From G039954875 sp047528275 (GTDB lineage: Bacteria > Bacteroidota > Bacteroidia > Flavobacteriales > Blattabacteriaceae), in contig CP180023.1 in the NCBI GenBank assembly GCA_047528275.1, positions 186,001-250,000 on the forward strand: 64,000 bases of DNA, written 5' to 3'. The position numbers and the translations under genes were made by a program. This document shows positions 1-7,209 of this stretch, piece by piece; positions within the stretch are counted from its first letter, which is position 1; each line of letters opens with the position of its first letter. The notes beneath the pieces are model-generated. The model was not told the DNA's origin. It searched no databases and saw only the letters and a list, made by a program, of their open reading frames with translations.

Positions 1-702
1 AGCATATCTGTAGGAGATGAGGGGGGATTTGCACCAAATTTTGATAGTACTGAGGATGCCTTAAATACTATTCTTAAGGCCATTGAAGCGGCAGGTTATC
101 AACCTGGCGAGCAAGTAATGTTGGCCCTAGATTGTGCAGCGTCCGAGTTTTATGTTGGTGGTCGGTACGATTATACCAAATTTGAAGGAAAAAAAGGTAT
201 TGTACGTTCCCGTGAAGAGCAAGTAGAGTATCTGGCTCAACTCAGTGAGCAATATCCTATCATCTCTATCGAAGATGGTATGGATCAAAATGATTGGGAA
301 GGTTGGAGACTTCTGACTGAAAAGATTGGTCAGCGAGTACAACTAGTAGGTGATGATCTTTTTGTAACCCATGTTAAACGAATTGAGCAAGGTATTACAC
401 AACGTATAGCCAATTCCGTTCTGATCAAGGTCAACCAGATTGGTACGCTTACAGAGACCATGTTGGCAATCACTAAGGCTCAGCATGCTGGATATACTGT
501 AGTGATGTCTCATCGTTCTGGAGAAACTGAAGATTGTACCATATCCGATCTTGCTGTGGCCTTTAATACTGGGCAGATTAAAACAGGTTCTGCCTCGCGA
601 TCAGACCGTATGGCCAAATATAATCAATTGATCCGTATTGAGGAAATACTGGGGAAGGCGGCTTATTATCCACAAATGAAGGCTTTCAAAATAAAAAGGT
701 GA
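1..702 (+). CDS. eno: Enolase, C-terminal part (5' end outside window)
   Basis: Enolase interconverts 2-phosphoglycerate and phosphoenolpyruvate in the cytoplasm. The frame is open from base 1 and shows the family signatures in order: VGDEGGFAPN near the start, ALDCAASEF, the metal-binding SIEDGMDQNDW, VGDDLFVT, the catalytic-lysine region LIKVNQIGT and the substrate-binding MSHRSGETED near the end. About 233 residues are present, a little over half of the usual ~430, so the gene begins upstream of the window. No frameshift is seen and the motifs are intact, so this looks functional. The next gene downstream is a broken universal stress protein. Confidence 0.97.
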   Translation, partial: SISVGDEGGFAPNFDSTEDALNTILKAIEAAGYQPGEQVMLALDCAASEFYVGGRYDYTKFEGKKGIVRSREEQVEYLAQLSEQYPIISIEDGMDQNDWEGWRLLTEKIGQRVQLVGDDLFVTHVKRIEQGITQRIANSVLIKVNQIGTLTETMLAITKAQHAGYTVVMSHRSGETEDCTISDLAVAFNTGQIKTGSASRSDRMAKYNQLIRIEEILGKAAYYPQMKAFKIKR

Positions 703-840
703 GAGTAAATTTAGATTAAAATTTTTTAACTACACAACTCTTTGTTAGTTGATTAATATATATTCATTATAGTAAATAGTAATGTAATATATTTTTTTTT
801 TAAAAAAAATATAAATTTATAATATCAAACATATAAAACC

Positions 841-1306
841 ATGAAAGAGAAAAAAGAAATATTGATCTGCGTAGATCTGTCCAAGTTTTCTCAGGAAATT
901 CTAGAGATAGATAGCACCTTATGTCCAACTTATGGCGGCTAGGCTAAACTTGATTTATGTACCTTCATTAAGCTCGGATTATGTTTTCTTTTGTATTGGA
1001 TTTCAATATGTACTTGAAGTAAAAGATAAATCATTGGAAGCTGAAAAAAAATATATCTTCCAGATGGAAGAAAAAGTCAAGGAGACAGGTCTTCCATGTG
1101 AAGACATTTTACCCGAGGGCATACATTCTTGATATCATCCTTAGAAGAAGCAATGCGGTTGGATGTCGAATTGATCGACATTGGGTCTCTTCCATTGTTC
1201 ATAGTACTCTTTATCAAGATCTACTGAGGAGTGTGTATCACAATGTAAATAAAGAGGAACCCAATTCTTTTCTTTTACTCACGCCTAAGGACCGTAAAAA
1301 AAGATA
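841..1306 (+). pseudogene. Universal stress protein (UspA family) pseudogene
   Basis: Three pieces in different frames add up to one Usp-like domain. The start (MKEKKEILICVDLSKFSQEI) matches the first beta strand and ATP-binding loop of UspA proteins but stops at about 942. The middle piece (AARLNLIYVPSL..., 932-1132) is the next strand and helix. The tail is split between two frames: one reads LEEAMRLDVELIDIGS, the usual 'D-LI-GSHG' position, and the other reads HSTLYQDLLRSVYHNV, the usual 'GS-SE-V' helix. The total length of about 150 codons fits a single Usp domain. At least three frame changes mean no functional protein. The family assignment rests on motif order only. Confidence 0.72.
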
Positions 1307-1316
1307 AAAGACACCT

Positions 1317-2141
1317 TCAAAAGAAGGGTAAATAGAGGATAAGTCCTTTGATAATCGAGATTACCGAAGGCATGGCTTTATGGCCTGCTTGCAATATCTC
1401 CTCATGGGTGACATGATTGTCTTTCATATCAGGCCCTCCTAAATCTGTGATGACGGAGAGTGCAAAAACTCGCATCCCCATATGTTTGGCTACGATGACT
1501 TCGGGTACGGTGCTCATGCCTACAGCATCCCCTCCGATTTTTTGCACCATGCCGTATTCTGCAGGTGTTTCGAAGGTAGGTCCTTGTAGGGCTACATAAG
1601 TTCCTTTATGGATAGAAATGTTGTGATTCTTGGCGACATTTTGGGCTGTTTTGATCATCTCTTTGTCATAGGTTTCGTTCATGTTGACAAAGCGTGGGCC
1701 TAAAGCATCTATGTTGGGTCCTCTGAGTGGATTTTCTAGCATCATATTGATATGATCTTCGATCAACATCACATCACCAACTTTAAAGCTAGGGTTTACA
1801 CCACCGGATGCGTTTGATAAAATCAATTTATCAATATTGAGCATTTTGAATACCCGTATAGGAAAGACTACCGTAGACATTGAGTGTCCTTCGTAATAGT
1901 GAAAACGTCCCGACATGACCAACACCTTTTTGTTGTGGATTTTTCCATAGATCAACTTTCCTGAATGTCCCTGAACTGTGGTCTTAGGAAAATTGGGGAT
2001 CTCATCGTAAGGGATTAAAAGAGAATCTTCTACCTCATCTGCTAATTTACCTAATCCAGAACCTAATACGATGACAAAATCGACTTGTTCCTTGATTTTA
2101 CTTTGGAGATATTCGGTGGTTTGCTTGAGTTGTGTTAACAT
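1317..2141 (-). CDS. punA: Purine nucleoside phosphorylase (PNP-I family)
   Basis: It cleaves purine (deoxy)nucleosides with phosphate to free base and (deoxy)ribose-1-phosphate, a salvage step in the cytoplasm. Visible family motifs are VIVLGSGLG near the start (phosphate loop), GRFHYYEGHSM, LSNASGGVNPSFKVGDVM, ALQGPTFETPAEYGM (base-binding Glu) and VGMSTVPEVIVAKHMGM. At about 274 residues it has the usual length of trimeric PNPs specific for guanosine/inosine. I chose the ATG at 2141 because the sequence MLTQLKQ starts the expected N-terminus; the frame stays open to 2159. It overlaps the end of lpxK by 44 bases, which suggests co-transcription. With purD damaged downstream, salvage probably matters here. 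Confidence 0.93.
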   Translation of the reverse strand: MLTQLKQTTEYLQSKIKEQVDFVIVLGSGLGKLADEVEDSLLIPYDEIPNFPKTTVQGHSGKLIYGKIHNKKVLVMSGRFHYYEGHSMSTVVFPIRVFKMLNIDKLILSNASGGVNPSFKVGDVMLIEDHINMMLENPLRGPNIDALGPRFVNMNETYDKEMIKTAQNVAKNHNISIHKGTYVALQGPTFETPAEYGMVQKIGGDAVGMSTVPEVIVAKHMGMRVFALSVITDLGGPDMKDNHVTHEEILQAGHKAMPSVISIIKGLILYLPFF

Positions 2142-3195
2142 AATACAAAATTTTCTCATTAAATTTTTTTCGTTTGTAGATCTGAATAGAGATCGGAAGG
2201 TAAAACACTGGTAGATCTTTAAATTGAGAAAGGTCCATCCGCATGTAATCCTTCTCTGTGGTTACAATGATTTTACTCGTTGGGATTTTTTCAAATAAGT
2301 TACGTATTTTCAAATAATTTCTAGTTGTGAAGGTATGATGATCCGAATAATTTAAATGGATGACTTTGGAAACTTTGCTTTTTAGAAAATCTAGGATAGG
2401 TTGTGCATGGGCAATGCCTGTCACAAGTAAGATGTGCATTTTCTCTAATTCTTTGAGGGGAAATTTTTTCTCTTTAGCTTGTAACGTATCTGCGTACTTT
2501 ATAGAGGAAAAGAAAACGTGTTGTGTTTTTTCTGGCCGAAGTTTTTTTATGATTTCTTTTTGATGTTTTTCGTCTAATTGTTCAGAACATTTCGTTACGA
2601 TGATGATATCAGCTCTTTTAGCATTTGACTTGTCTTCACGTAGGGTACCTAGTGGTAATAAGGCATCATCGCAATATAATTGATCGTGTTCGGTAAGTAG
2701 GATGTTGTAATTATCTCGGAAACAGCGGTGTTGAAATCCGTCATCAAGCAAAATCACTTCAGGAGCTACCAATTGGATCAATGCCCTGATACCGTGTACT
2801 CTGTCTTCGTCTACAGCTATACTGATCTCTTCGTCGAATTTTTTAAAATATTGCAAAGGTTCATCCCCAATATCTGCTGTGGTAGAGGTTTTATCAGCGC
2901 ATATGAAGCCCTGACTTTTTCGCTTGTATCCGCGGCTCAGGACGGCTGTCTTGTATTTTTCTTTCAAGAGATGGATTAAGTATTCTGTATGGGGGGTTTT
3001 TCCTGTACCGCCTAGGCTCAGATTGCCGATGCAGAGGATAGGGAGAGGGAAAGAGGTCGATGGAATCCAATCTTTGTCGTAGAGATGATTTCTCAATTTG
3101 GTGACTGTTCTATATCCCCATGATAAGGGTTGGCCGATTAAGCAGCGTAAAAGGCTGTTTTTTAGTAAAGTTCTTTTCGATGGAGTCGTTTCCAT
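2098..3195 (-). CDS. lpxK: Tetraacyldisaccharide 4'-kinase
   Basis: LpxK phosphorylates the 4' position of tetraacyldisaccharide-1-phosphate to give lipid IVA in the Raetz lipid A pathway, at the inner membrane. The protein has a hydrophobic/basic N-terminal segment, then the LpxK P-loop GNLSLGGTGKTP at residues 57-68, followed by the conserved LSRGYKRKSQGF and LLDDGFQHR (Walker B-like Asp pair). At 365 residues it is slightly longer than the usual 320-350. It sits in a minus-strand block after murB (gap 13 bases) and overlaps punA. An intact lpxK implies that the cell still makes, or very recently made, lipid A; the other lpx genes are not in the window. Confidence 0.95.
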   Translation of the reverse strand: METTPSKRTLLKNSLLRCLIGQPLSWGYRTVTKLRNHLYDKDWIPSTSFPLPILCIGNLSLGGTGKTPHTEYLIHLLKEKYKTAVLSRGYKRKSQGFICADKTSTTADIGDEPLQYFKKFDEEISIAVDEDRVHGIRALIQLVAPEVILLDDGFQHRCFRDNYNILLTEHDQLYCDDALLPLGTLREDKSNAKRADIIIVTKCSEQLDEKHQKEIIKKLRPEKTQHVFFSSIKYADTLQAKEKKFPLKELEKMHILLVTGIAHAQPILDFLKSKVSKVIHLNYSDHHTFTTRNYLKIRNLFEKIPTSKIIVTTEKDYMRMDLSQFKDLPVFYLPISIQIYKRKKFNEKILYYVNTTQANHRISPK

Positions 3196-3208
3196 ATATT
3201 TCGACTGC

Positions 3209-4228
3209 TTAAACTACGAGTACTTCACGTTCGAGGGTGATGCCAAATTTTTTTTGGACATCTTGGATGACCTTCTCTGATAGTGCATAGATCTGTCTAC
3301 CATCAGCTACTCCATAGTTGACTAAAACTAGGGCTTGTTTCTCATAAATCCCTATCTGTCCTAATCTTTTCCCTTTCCAGTCGGTTTTTTCGATTAACTG
3401 TCCGGCTGCCAACTTTACCTGGTTTTCCGAGACGGGGTAGCTGATGATATCAGGGTATTGAACGATTAATTTTTCATAGTACTGTTGCATTACAGTAGGG
3501 TTTTTGAAAAAACTCCCTCCATTACCGATTTTTGCTGGGTCAGCGAGTTTACTTTTTCGGATGTTGATCACGGCTTGACTGATGGTCTTGATCGTAGGTT
3601 GGGTCACATGCATATTTTCTAGTTCTTTTTTGATCATTCCGTAAGAGATATTCAGTATAAAGTCTTTTTTTTGTAGGATTAGTGAGACTGATAAGATGAT
3701 GTATTGGTCTTTCCATTCATTTTTGAAAATGGAGTCACGATAACCCAACTGGCAATCTTCACGGGAAAAGTCTCTAAGTTTTCCATTGGCAATTTCATAG
3801 ACTTGCAAAGCTACTAGACTGTCTTTGAGTTCTACCCCATAGGCGCCAATGTTTTGTATAGGTGCAGCACCTACTGTACCGGGGATGAGCGAAAGGTTTT
3901 CTAAACCACCAAAGCCTTGATCGACGGCCCAGCAGACTAGGTCGTGCCAAATCTCACCAGCGGAAACTTTTATGATAATTTTAGTGTTATTCTCTTCGAG
4001 AATCTCTCGACCTTTCAAATTAATTTTGAGGATCAAACCTTCAAAATCTTTAGTAAATAGCACATTGCTCCCGCCACCTAGGACTAGCCTTGGCAATAGG
4101 CGAAGTTTGGGATGGGCAAAGATGGCATGTAAATCTTTTATCTTGTTGATTTCCAAGAAATAACGGGCCTTTACCTCTAAACTAAAAGTATTGAAGGATT
4201 TCAATGAGACATTTTCCAGAATCTTCAT
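3209..4228 (-). CDS. murB: UDP-N-acetylenolpyruvoylglucosamine reductase
   Basis: MurB reduces UDP-GlcNAc-enolpyruvate to UDP-MurNAc with NADPH and FAD, the second committed step of peptidoglycan synthesis. It begins with NVSLKSFNTF (typical 'L-NTF' start), carries the FAD-binding LVLGGGSNVLF, the LIPGTVGAAPIQNIGAYGVE segment and the catalytic-serine motif GNGGSFFKNP. At 339 residues with a long C-terminal domain it is a type I enzyme like that of E. coli (342). No damage is visible. It is followed at 13 bases by lpxK and lies just downstream of a dead aminotransferase gene, so this minus-strand block groups envelope precursors. Confidence 0.96.
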   Translation of the reverse strand: MKILENVSLKSFNTFSLEVKARYFLEINKIKDLHAIFAHPKLRLLPRLVLGGGSNVLFTKDFEGLILKINLKGREILEENNTKIIIKVSAGEIWHDLVCWAVDQGFGGLENLSLIPGTVGAAPIQNIGAYGVELKDSLVALQVYEIANGKLRDFSREDCQLGYRDSIFKNEWKDQYIILSVSLILQKKDFILNISYGMIKKELENMHVTQPTIKTISQAVINIRKSKLADPAKIGNGGSFFKNPTVMQQYYEKLIVQYPDIISYPVSENQVKLAAGQLIEKTDWKGKRLGQIGIYEKQALVLVNYGVADGRQIYALSEKVIQDVQKKFGITLEREVLVV

Positions 4229-4234
4229 GATCGT

Positions 4235-5439
4235 TCAAATTTTTCCTAAATAGTGCATTAAGGCTTCTTGCAATACTTCAATAGCATTTTTTAGATCGAT
4301 TTCCTTGAGTATATAGGCCAGACGTATTTGTCTTTTGCCTAATCCAGGTGTAGCATAAAATCTATTGGCGGAGGCTACCATTACTTTCTGTTTTTTTTTG
4401 TGATGAAAATCTTTCAAAATTCATTAGTCAAATAGATCTACATCATCTACTTGTAGTTCTACCATACAATAGAAGGCTTCTTGGGGTCGGTTGTACTGGA
4501 CACCGTTGATCTGATTCAAGCACTCGAGGAGGGTATTCCGCTGGGAAGTGTATTCTCTGGATGTGATTTCTTCAAAACAGGCATTTGGAGTATCTACAGC
4601 CGCCTCTGCGGCGATCTGTTCCAATGAAGGTGGGCTGAGGTGTACTTGAGCAAATTTCAATATACAAGAGATTAATTCCTGGTTTTTGGATGTGATGCAA
4701 CCTATCCGATCGTCACACATATTGTAGCGCTTGGAGATCGAATCGATGATTACTGCATGTTTTTCCAAATCTTCGATCTGTAAAACTGAACAATGTTTTG
4801 CGTCTTCATATACAAATTCTCGATATACTTCATCCGAAAGGAGGAAGAGCTCATATTGGATGATAAGCTCTTTGATTTGTCGTAGTTCTTTTTCGGTATA
4901 TAGGTAACCGGTAGGGTTATTGGGGTTACAAATCAAGATTGCTTTAGTACGAGGAGTTATTTTCTTTTTAAATGTGTCGATTGATGGGGGTGTAAAATTT
5001 TCTTCGATGGTTAAAGTAACTGGGACGATTTTCACTCTGTGCATGGCGGCTATCCCATTGTAATTGGCGTAAAAAGGCTCTGGGCTGATGATCTCATCTC
5101 CTAGTTCAGTTATGCTTCCCAATATAAATGATATAGCCTCAGATCCTCCGGTAGTGATGATCAATTCATATTTTGAGAAGGATAGGTTTTGTCTGATATA
5201 GTATTCGACGAGCTTTTTACGATAATTTTCGAATCCTTCTGAAGGACTATAGATTAGAGTTTTGATATCTATATTTCGAATAGTTTCCAAGGCTATATTA
5301 GATGTAGACATGTCTGTTTTACCAATATTTATGTGATAAATCTTGATATTTTTTTTGGATCGATCTGCAAAAAGGGGGAGTGGGGGGTCCTTATCGGTGA
5401 TGAAGATATCCCTCTACCTTTAATAGAAAGTTTTGGCAT
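4235..5439 (-). pseudogene. Aspartate/aromatic aminotransferase (class I/II, PLP) pseudogene
   Basis: The gene would encode a roughly 400-residue PLP aminotransferase. The N-terminus starts at 5439 (MPKLSIKGRGISSSPIR) and then loses frame near 5390, inside C-rich runs; the family sequence resumes in another frame as IKIYHINIGKTDM and continues from 5311. Later motifs are the PLP-binding NPNNPTGY, LLSDEVYREF and the lysine motif SISKRYNMCDDRIG. At 4421-4426 two adjacent in-frame stops (TAA TGA) replace what reads as Gln-Trp in LFD-QW-ILKDFHHKKK. The C-terminus FYATPGLGKRQIRLAYILKE then follows in the same frame. One frameshift and two nonsense codons make it a recent, well-preserved pseudogene. 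Confidence 0.92.
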
Positions 5440-5560
5440 AAGTTTATTTATTTAAAAAGGGTAAAGTTATGGATTTTTGTATGTACATTTGACTGGTTTA
5501 TTTCCTTTAAAGGAATGAAAAAATCGTATATCTAGTAAGAGGATTAATAGGAATATTATC

Positions 5561-5836
5561 ATGAAAAAAAGTGGAAATTTTTTAGGAGGGGTGATTCTGG
5601 GAATGATGGCTGGTATGGTTGCCGGTCTAATTTTGGCACCTGAAAAGGGTTGTAAAACCAGAAAAAAACTAAGTAAAAAAGCTGGAGAGTTCAAAGATAC
5701 TTTACAGGATGCTATGAAAAAATCGAGCGACAAGGTACGGGATATTCAATCAAATTTACAGTCAAAGTGGCGGAAATCCAAGGATGAGTTAGCAGACAAG
5801 ATTGATGAGATAATAGAAGATGAACTTGGGACTTGA
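5561..5836 (+). CDS. YtxH domain-containing small membrane protein
   Basis: This is a 91-residue protein with one membrane segment rich in Gly/Met/Ala (about residues 8-28, GGVILGMMAGMVAGLILAPE) followed by a Lys-rich amphipathic tail (KTRKKLSKKAGEFKDTL...). That is the standard YtxH layout, with the conserved LAP-GKxTRKKL motif after the membrane segment. The molecular role of YtxH proteins is not settled; they are associated with envelope stress in several bacteria. It heads a three-gene unit with the holin-X-like protein at 5868 and a small basic protein at 6202, an arrangement common in Bacteroidota. Confidence 0.85.
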   Translation: MKKSGNFLGGVILGMMAGMVAGLILAPEKGCKTRKKLSKKAGEFKDTLQDAMKKSSDKVRDIQSNLQSKWRKSKDELADKIDEIIEDELGT

Positions 5837-5867
5837 TCCAGTGGTGTTTTCTTGTGTATAAGAAGTC

Positions 5868-6200
5868 ATGTTTGGTGGTTTAAAGAATTATATTTCAAAT
5901 AGGTTTACTCTAATCAAATATGAAGGAATAGAGATTGTTGTAAGTATATTAGCGACGATTTTAGCCAATATTTTTCTTCTTTTGTTCTGTATGCTAACTA
6001 TGGTATTAGGAAGCATTTTTTTAGCTTTTTGGATAGGAGATCATTATAATAGCTATGCTTTTGGATTTGGTATTATAACAGGGGTATACGCATTTTTATT
6101 TGTTGTGTCCTTAGTATTTCGAAAGACTTTTTTCGATCGTTTTTTTAAAGATTTTTTAACTTGCTTAGTTTTTAGCAAACTAGGTACGGAAGACGAGTGA
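5868..6200 (+). CDS. Holin-X-like (holin superfamily III) membrane protein
   Basis: This 110-residue protein has a short amphipathic start (MFGGLKNYISNRFTLIKYEGIE) and two strongly hydrophobic hairpin segments at about residues 26-56 and 62-86, then a basic tail. The shape matches the small 'putative holin-X' proteins of Bacteroidota that follow YtxH genes. The name comes from superfamily resemblance and not from a known lytic role; there are no phage genes nearby. It starts 31 bases after the YtxH gene and ends one base before the next gene, so the three are probably one transcript. Confidence 0.7.
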   Translation: MFGGLKNYISNRFTLIKYEGIEIVVSILATILANIFLLLFCMLTMVLGSIFLAFWIGDHYNSYAFGFGIITGVYAFLFVVSLVFRKTFFDRFFKDFLTCLVFSKLGTEDE

Positions 6201-6201
6201 T

Positions 6202-6549
6202 ATGTTTTATGTTATGAATGAAAATATCAGAAACTATAAGGATCTGAAGAAAAAAATGAAGATACTTCGTCGCCAAGTGGATTCTTATGAAAAATTGTGG
6301 TATGCAAACCCTTTTAATTTTTTTTTCAGAGATAAACATATAAAGTGTGATCTGAGTGATTCTAAAGATAATTCTAACATGGTCTTGCAATTCATCAAAA
6401 ATCAATTTTTTACGCCAGCTGTTTTATTCAGAAGTATTAAATTTTTGTATAGAACCGCGATGAAACGTCCTAAGTTGTTTTTTCGGATTGGATTAGTATT
6501 TTCTCTTATCTTCTCCTGTATAAGACTGAAGGATGGTTGGAAAAAATGA
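6202..6549 (+). CDS. Small basic membrane-associated protein, third gene of the YtxH unit
   Basis: This encodes 115 residues, or 111 if the second Met (MNENIRNYKDL) is used. It starts with a Lys-rich, probably coiled-coil segment and ends with a hydrophobic stretch (FFRIGLVFSLIFSCIRL) that could anchor it in the membrane. I do not recognise a named domain. Immediate adjacency to the YtxH and holin-X-like genes, in the same direction, suggests a shared envelope role. The codon pattern is similar to its neighbours and no frame break is seen, so I take it as real. Confidence 0.6.
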   Translation: MFYVMNENIRNYKDLKKKMKILRRQVDSYEKLWYANPFNFFFRDKHIKCDLSDSKDNSNMVLQFIKNQFFTPAVLFRSIKFLYRTAMKRPKLFFRIGLVFSLIFSCIRLKDGWKK

Positions 6550-6768
6550 TAAATCTGAAGGCTCGTTTCGGCATAACTAATGAAGTAGGATAAAGGTGTG
6601 ATTTTTGAGATAGATACTTAGGGTGTCGATATGATCCATGACGTATTGAAAGATACCTTTTATGGGTTGTGGATTTATTAGATTGAATTGATAATGAAAA
6701 AAAATGGGTAGACTTGGCTTGTTTTTAAAAAGTTACTCTACGACTACTCAATTGATCCATAAGACTTT

Positions 6769-7104
6769 TCAGTCCTTTTTAAGCGAGTTGGAAAATAGCA
6801 TGATATTTTCATGAAATGTATCTAGACGTTGGGTATCGTATTTTACGATGATTTCTCCTATTTGATTAGGAGTGATAGATTGATTAGACCAATTTAGGCT
6901 AGTACCAGCCGCAAGAGGTTGATATGTTGGATAAAATGAGCGGTTTTTCTCCTGATATTTTTGAATTCGAAAATGCATTTACCATTGCTTCCTTCTTGAT
7001 CTTTCCATAGTCGATCATCTCCTTTTTGAATTCAAATTTTCTGGCATAAACGACGATCCATCCTAGAATACCTAGAATAATAGTAAAGAAGCTTTTTTTT
7101 TCAT
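6769..7104 (-). pseudogene. DUF1573 exported protein pseudogene
   Basis: The minus strand begins with MKKKASLLLF, then reads GILGWIVVYARKFEFKK (membrane segment), IDYGKIKKEAM and SGEKPLILSNISTSCG in a second frame, and finally SLNWSNQSITPNQIGEIIVK, YDTQRLDTF and MLFSN in a third. This order matches DUF1573 proteins of Bacteroidota: 'DFGxIKxG', 'KPLxIxNVxxSCGCT', 'PIxPGxxGEIxVxYDTxRxGxFxKxIxVxSN'. Two frame changes, one right at the CGCT motif, kill the gene. Function of the family is not defined beyond being exported. The 220 bases between this and the YtxH unit show nothing I can identify. Confidence 0.75.
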
Positions 7105-7209
7105 AATTCTTATTTTTTAGTCGTAGTAAATGTAGTCAAAATATCTTGAAGATTTAAATTTACCCTTTATTCGTCCGAAATGTTTTCAGAAAGAATAGCT
7201 CGATAAACT

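Noticed and set aside
4421..4426. Recoding (TGA read as Trp) as an explanation of the aminotransferase break
   Set aside because: The neighbouring TAA would still stop translation and a separate frameshift exists; intact genes here end normally in TGA.
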